Below are positions 63,415-64,000 of a DNA stretch of 64,000 nucleotides, one piece after another. The stretch is from Gordionus sp. m RMFG-2023 (lineage: Eukaryota; Nematomorpha; Gordioida; Chordodea; Parachordodidae). The DNA lies in contig NC_088778.1 of the NCBI RefSeq assembly GCF_954871325.1, positions 34,236,730 to 34,300,729 of the forward strand, written 5' to 3'. Position 1 is the first letter of the stretch; every line of letters starts with the position of its first letter. The notes beneath the pieces were generated by a model. That model was not told where the DNA came from. It did not search any database and saw only the letters and a program-made list of their open reading frames with translations. A program made the position numbers and the translations under genes.

Positions 63415-64000
63415 ATGGCCGTTTACACTACGCCTAGTCGTATCTCGTACTATAGTACCCTTGATGAAGATTATCCCATAGTCTACATTGTCCTATACAC
63501 CGTATTCCTGGTGCTAGGACTGTTGATTAACGGCGGAATATTCGTGGTCATTCAACGGTGGAACCGCGGAAACAGGGCTTACTACTTTTTAAAGTTTATC
63601 ATCTGCCTGAACTTCCTCTATTGCGCCATTTTGATAGCCGTCATAGTAGAACACATGAAGATCGGGTGGAACTCGACGGGGGTTTGCCACAATAATTTGA
63701 TATTAAAAAAGGTATACGTGATGATAATATCGGCCATCTTGGATATTAACCACGTGCTTATAGTCGCCTATTTCTACGACATGTACCTCGGCATAACGCG
63801 AGCGGATATCAAGACAATAAGGCAAACTTGCGTCTACACCGCGACCCCTTATGTTATACTGGCGGTCTTCTTCCCGCCAAATATACCCTCCTTTTTCGCG
63901 ACAGTTGAGGGGAACGTGTGGGTCCAAAATTCCGTTAACGCACCGCTTTATTTCATTTGCAATTACGTTTACTCCGCCAACATCGTAATCTATAATCTGA
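63415..64000 (+). CDS. Divergent 7TM (rhodopsin-type GPCR-like) receptor, 5' part, runs off the window
   Basis: Open from ATG at 63415 (MAVYTTPSRISYYSTLDEDY) to the window edge, 195 codons with no intron. Hydrophobic segments: TM1 about 24-47 with GLLINGGIF (Asn in the position of the conserved TM1 Asn), TM2 about 57-80 (FLKFIICLNFLYC), TM3 about 95-125 starting near a Cys (GVCHNN) and ending YDMYLGI, the place of the DRY motif of class A receptors, TM4 about 138-155 and the start of TM5. One Cys before TM3 could pair with extracellular loop 2. The codon use is less AT-rich than the flanks, supporting real coding. The conserved TM2 Asp is not evident and DRY is altered, so class A membership is likely but not certain. 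The ligand is unknown. Confidence 0.65.
   Translation, partial: MAVYTTPSRISYYSTLDEDYPIVYIVLYTVFLVLGLLINGGIFVVIQRWNRGNRAYYFLKFIICLNFLYCAILIAVIVEHMKIGWNSTGVCHNNLILKKVYVMIISAILDINHVLIVAYFYDMYLGITRADIKTIRQTCVYTATPYVILAVFFPPNIPSFFATVEGNVWVQNSVNAPLYFICNYVYSANIVIYNL

Overview
AT-rich, intron-bearing, repeat-dense nuclear DNA of an animal, most likely an invertebrate. The clearest evidence is a complete 18-exon UHRF1 gene on the minus strand. Other host genes are a PAIP1-like translation factor, a secreted trypsin-type mosaic protease, an alpha-1,2-fucosyltransferase and the start of a 7TM receptor, all with GT-AG introns and the standard code. I cannot name the species. Intact UHRF1, including the SRA residues that read hemimethylated CpG, implies that the host maintains cytosine methylation.

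Layout. 1.0-12.3 kb (+): PAIP1-like gene whose introns are full of mobile DNA, including a long-inverted-repeat DNA transposon (4.67-9.0 kb) with a fossil of an RNA-virus serine protease lodged in its right inverted repeat. 13.9-18.2 kb: a decayed Ty3/gypsy retrotransposon. 18.2-21.7 kb: repeats only. 21.8-23.1 kb (-): fucosyltransferase with one frame change. 23.1-25.8 kb: repeats. 25.9-39.1 kb (-): UHRF1. 39.5-40.1 kb (-): exons of an unrecognised gene. 42.2-45.3 kb and 46.3-48.6 kb: two decayed hAT transposons. 50.9-57.0 kb (+): mosaic trypsin. 57-63.4 kb: microsatellites, tandem repeats and mobile-element fragments. 63.4 kb to the end (+): 5' part of a divergent rhodopsin-type receptor.

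The strongest structural signal is a family of short hAT-type elements (TIR TAGTGTTGTTAAACGGCTC, about 200-240 bp). At least eleven copies are present, and four have perfect 8-bp target duplications. They lie in or beside almost every gene. A second GGGCCGGGC-rich short family shares its ends with the hAT at 46.3-48.6 kb. A third family (GACGATGCATTC ends) has four copies. The genes show no operon-like link; UHRF1 (maintenance methylation) and the dense transposons are at least biologically connected in principle.
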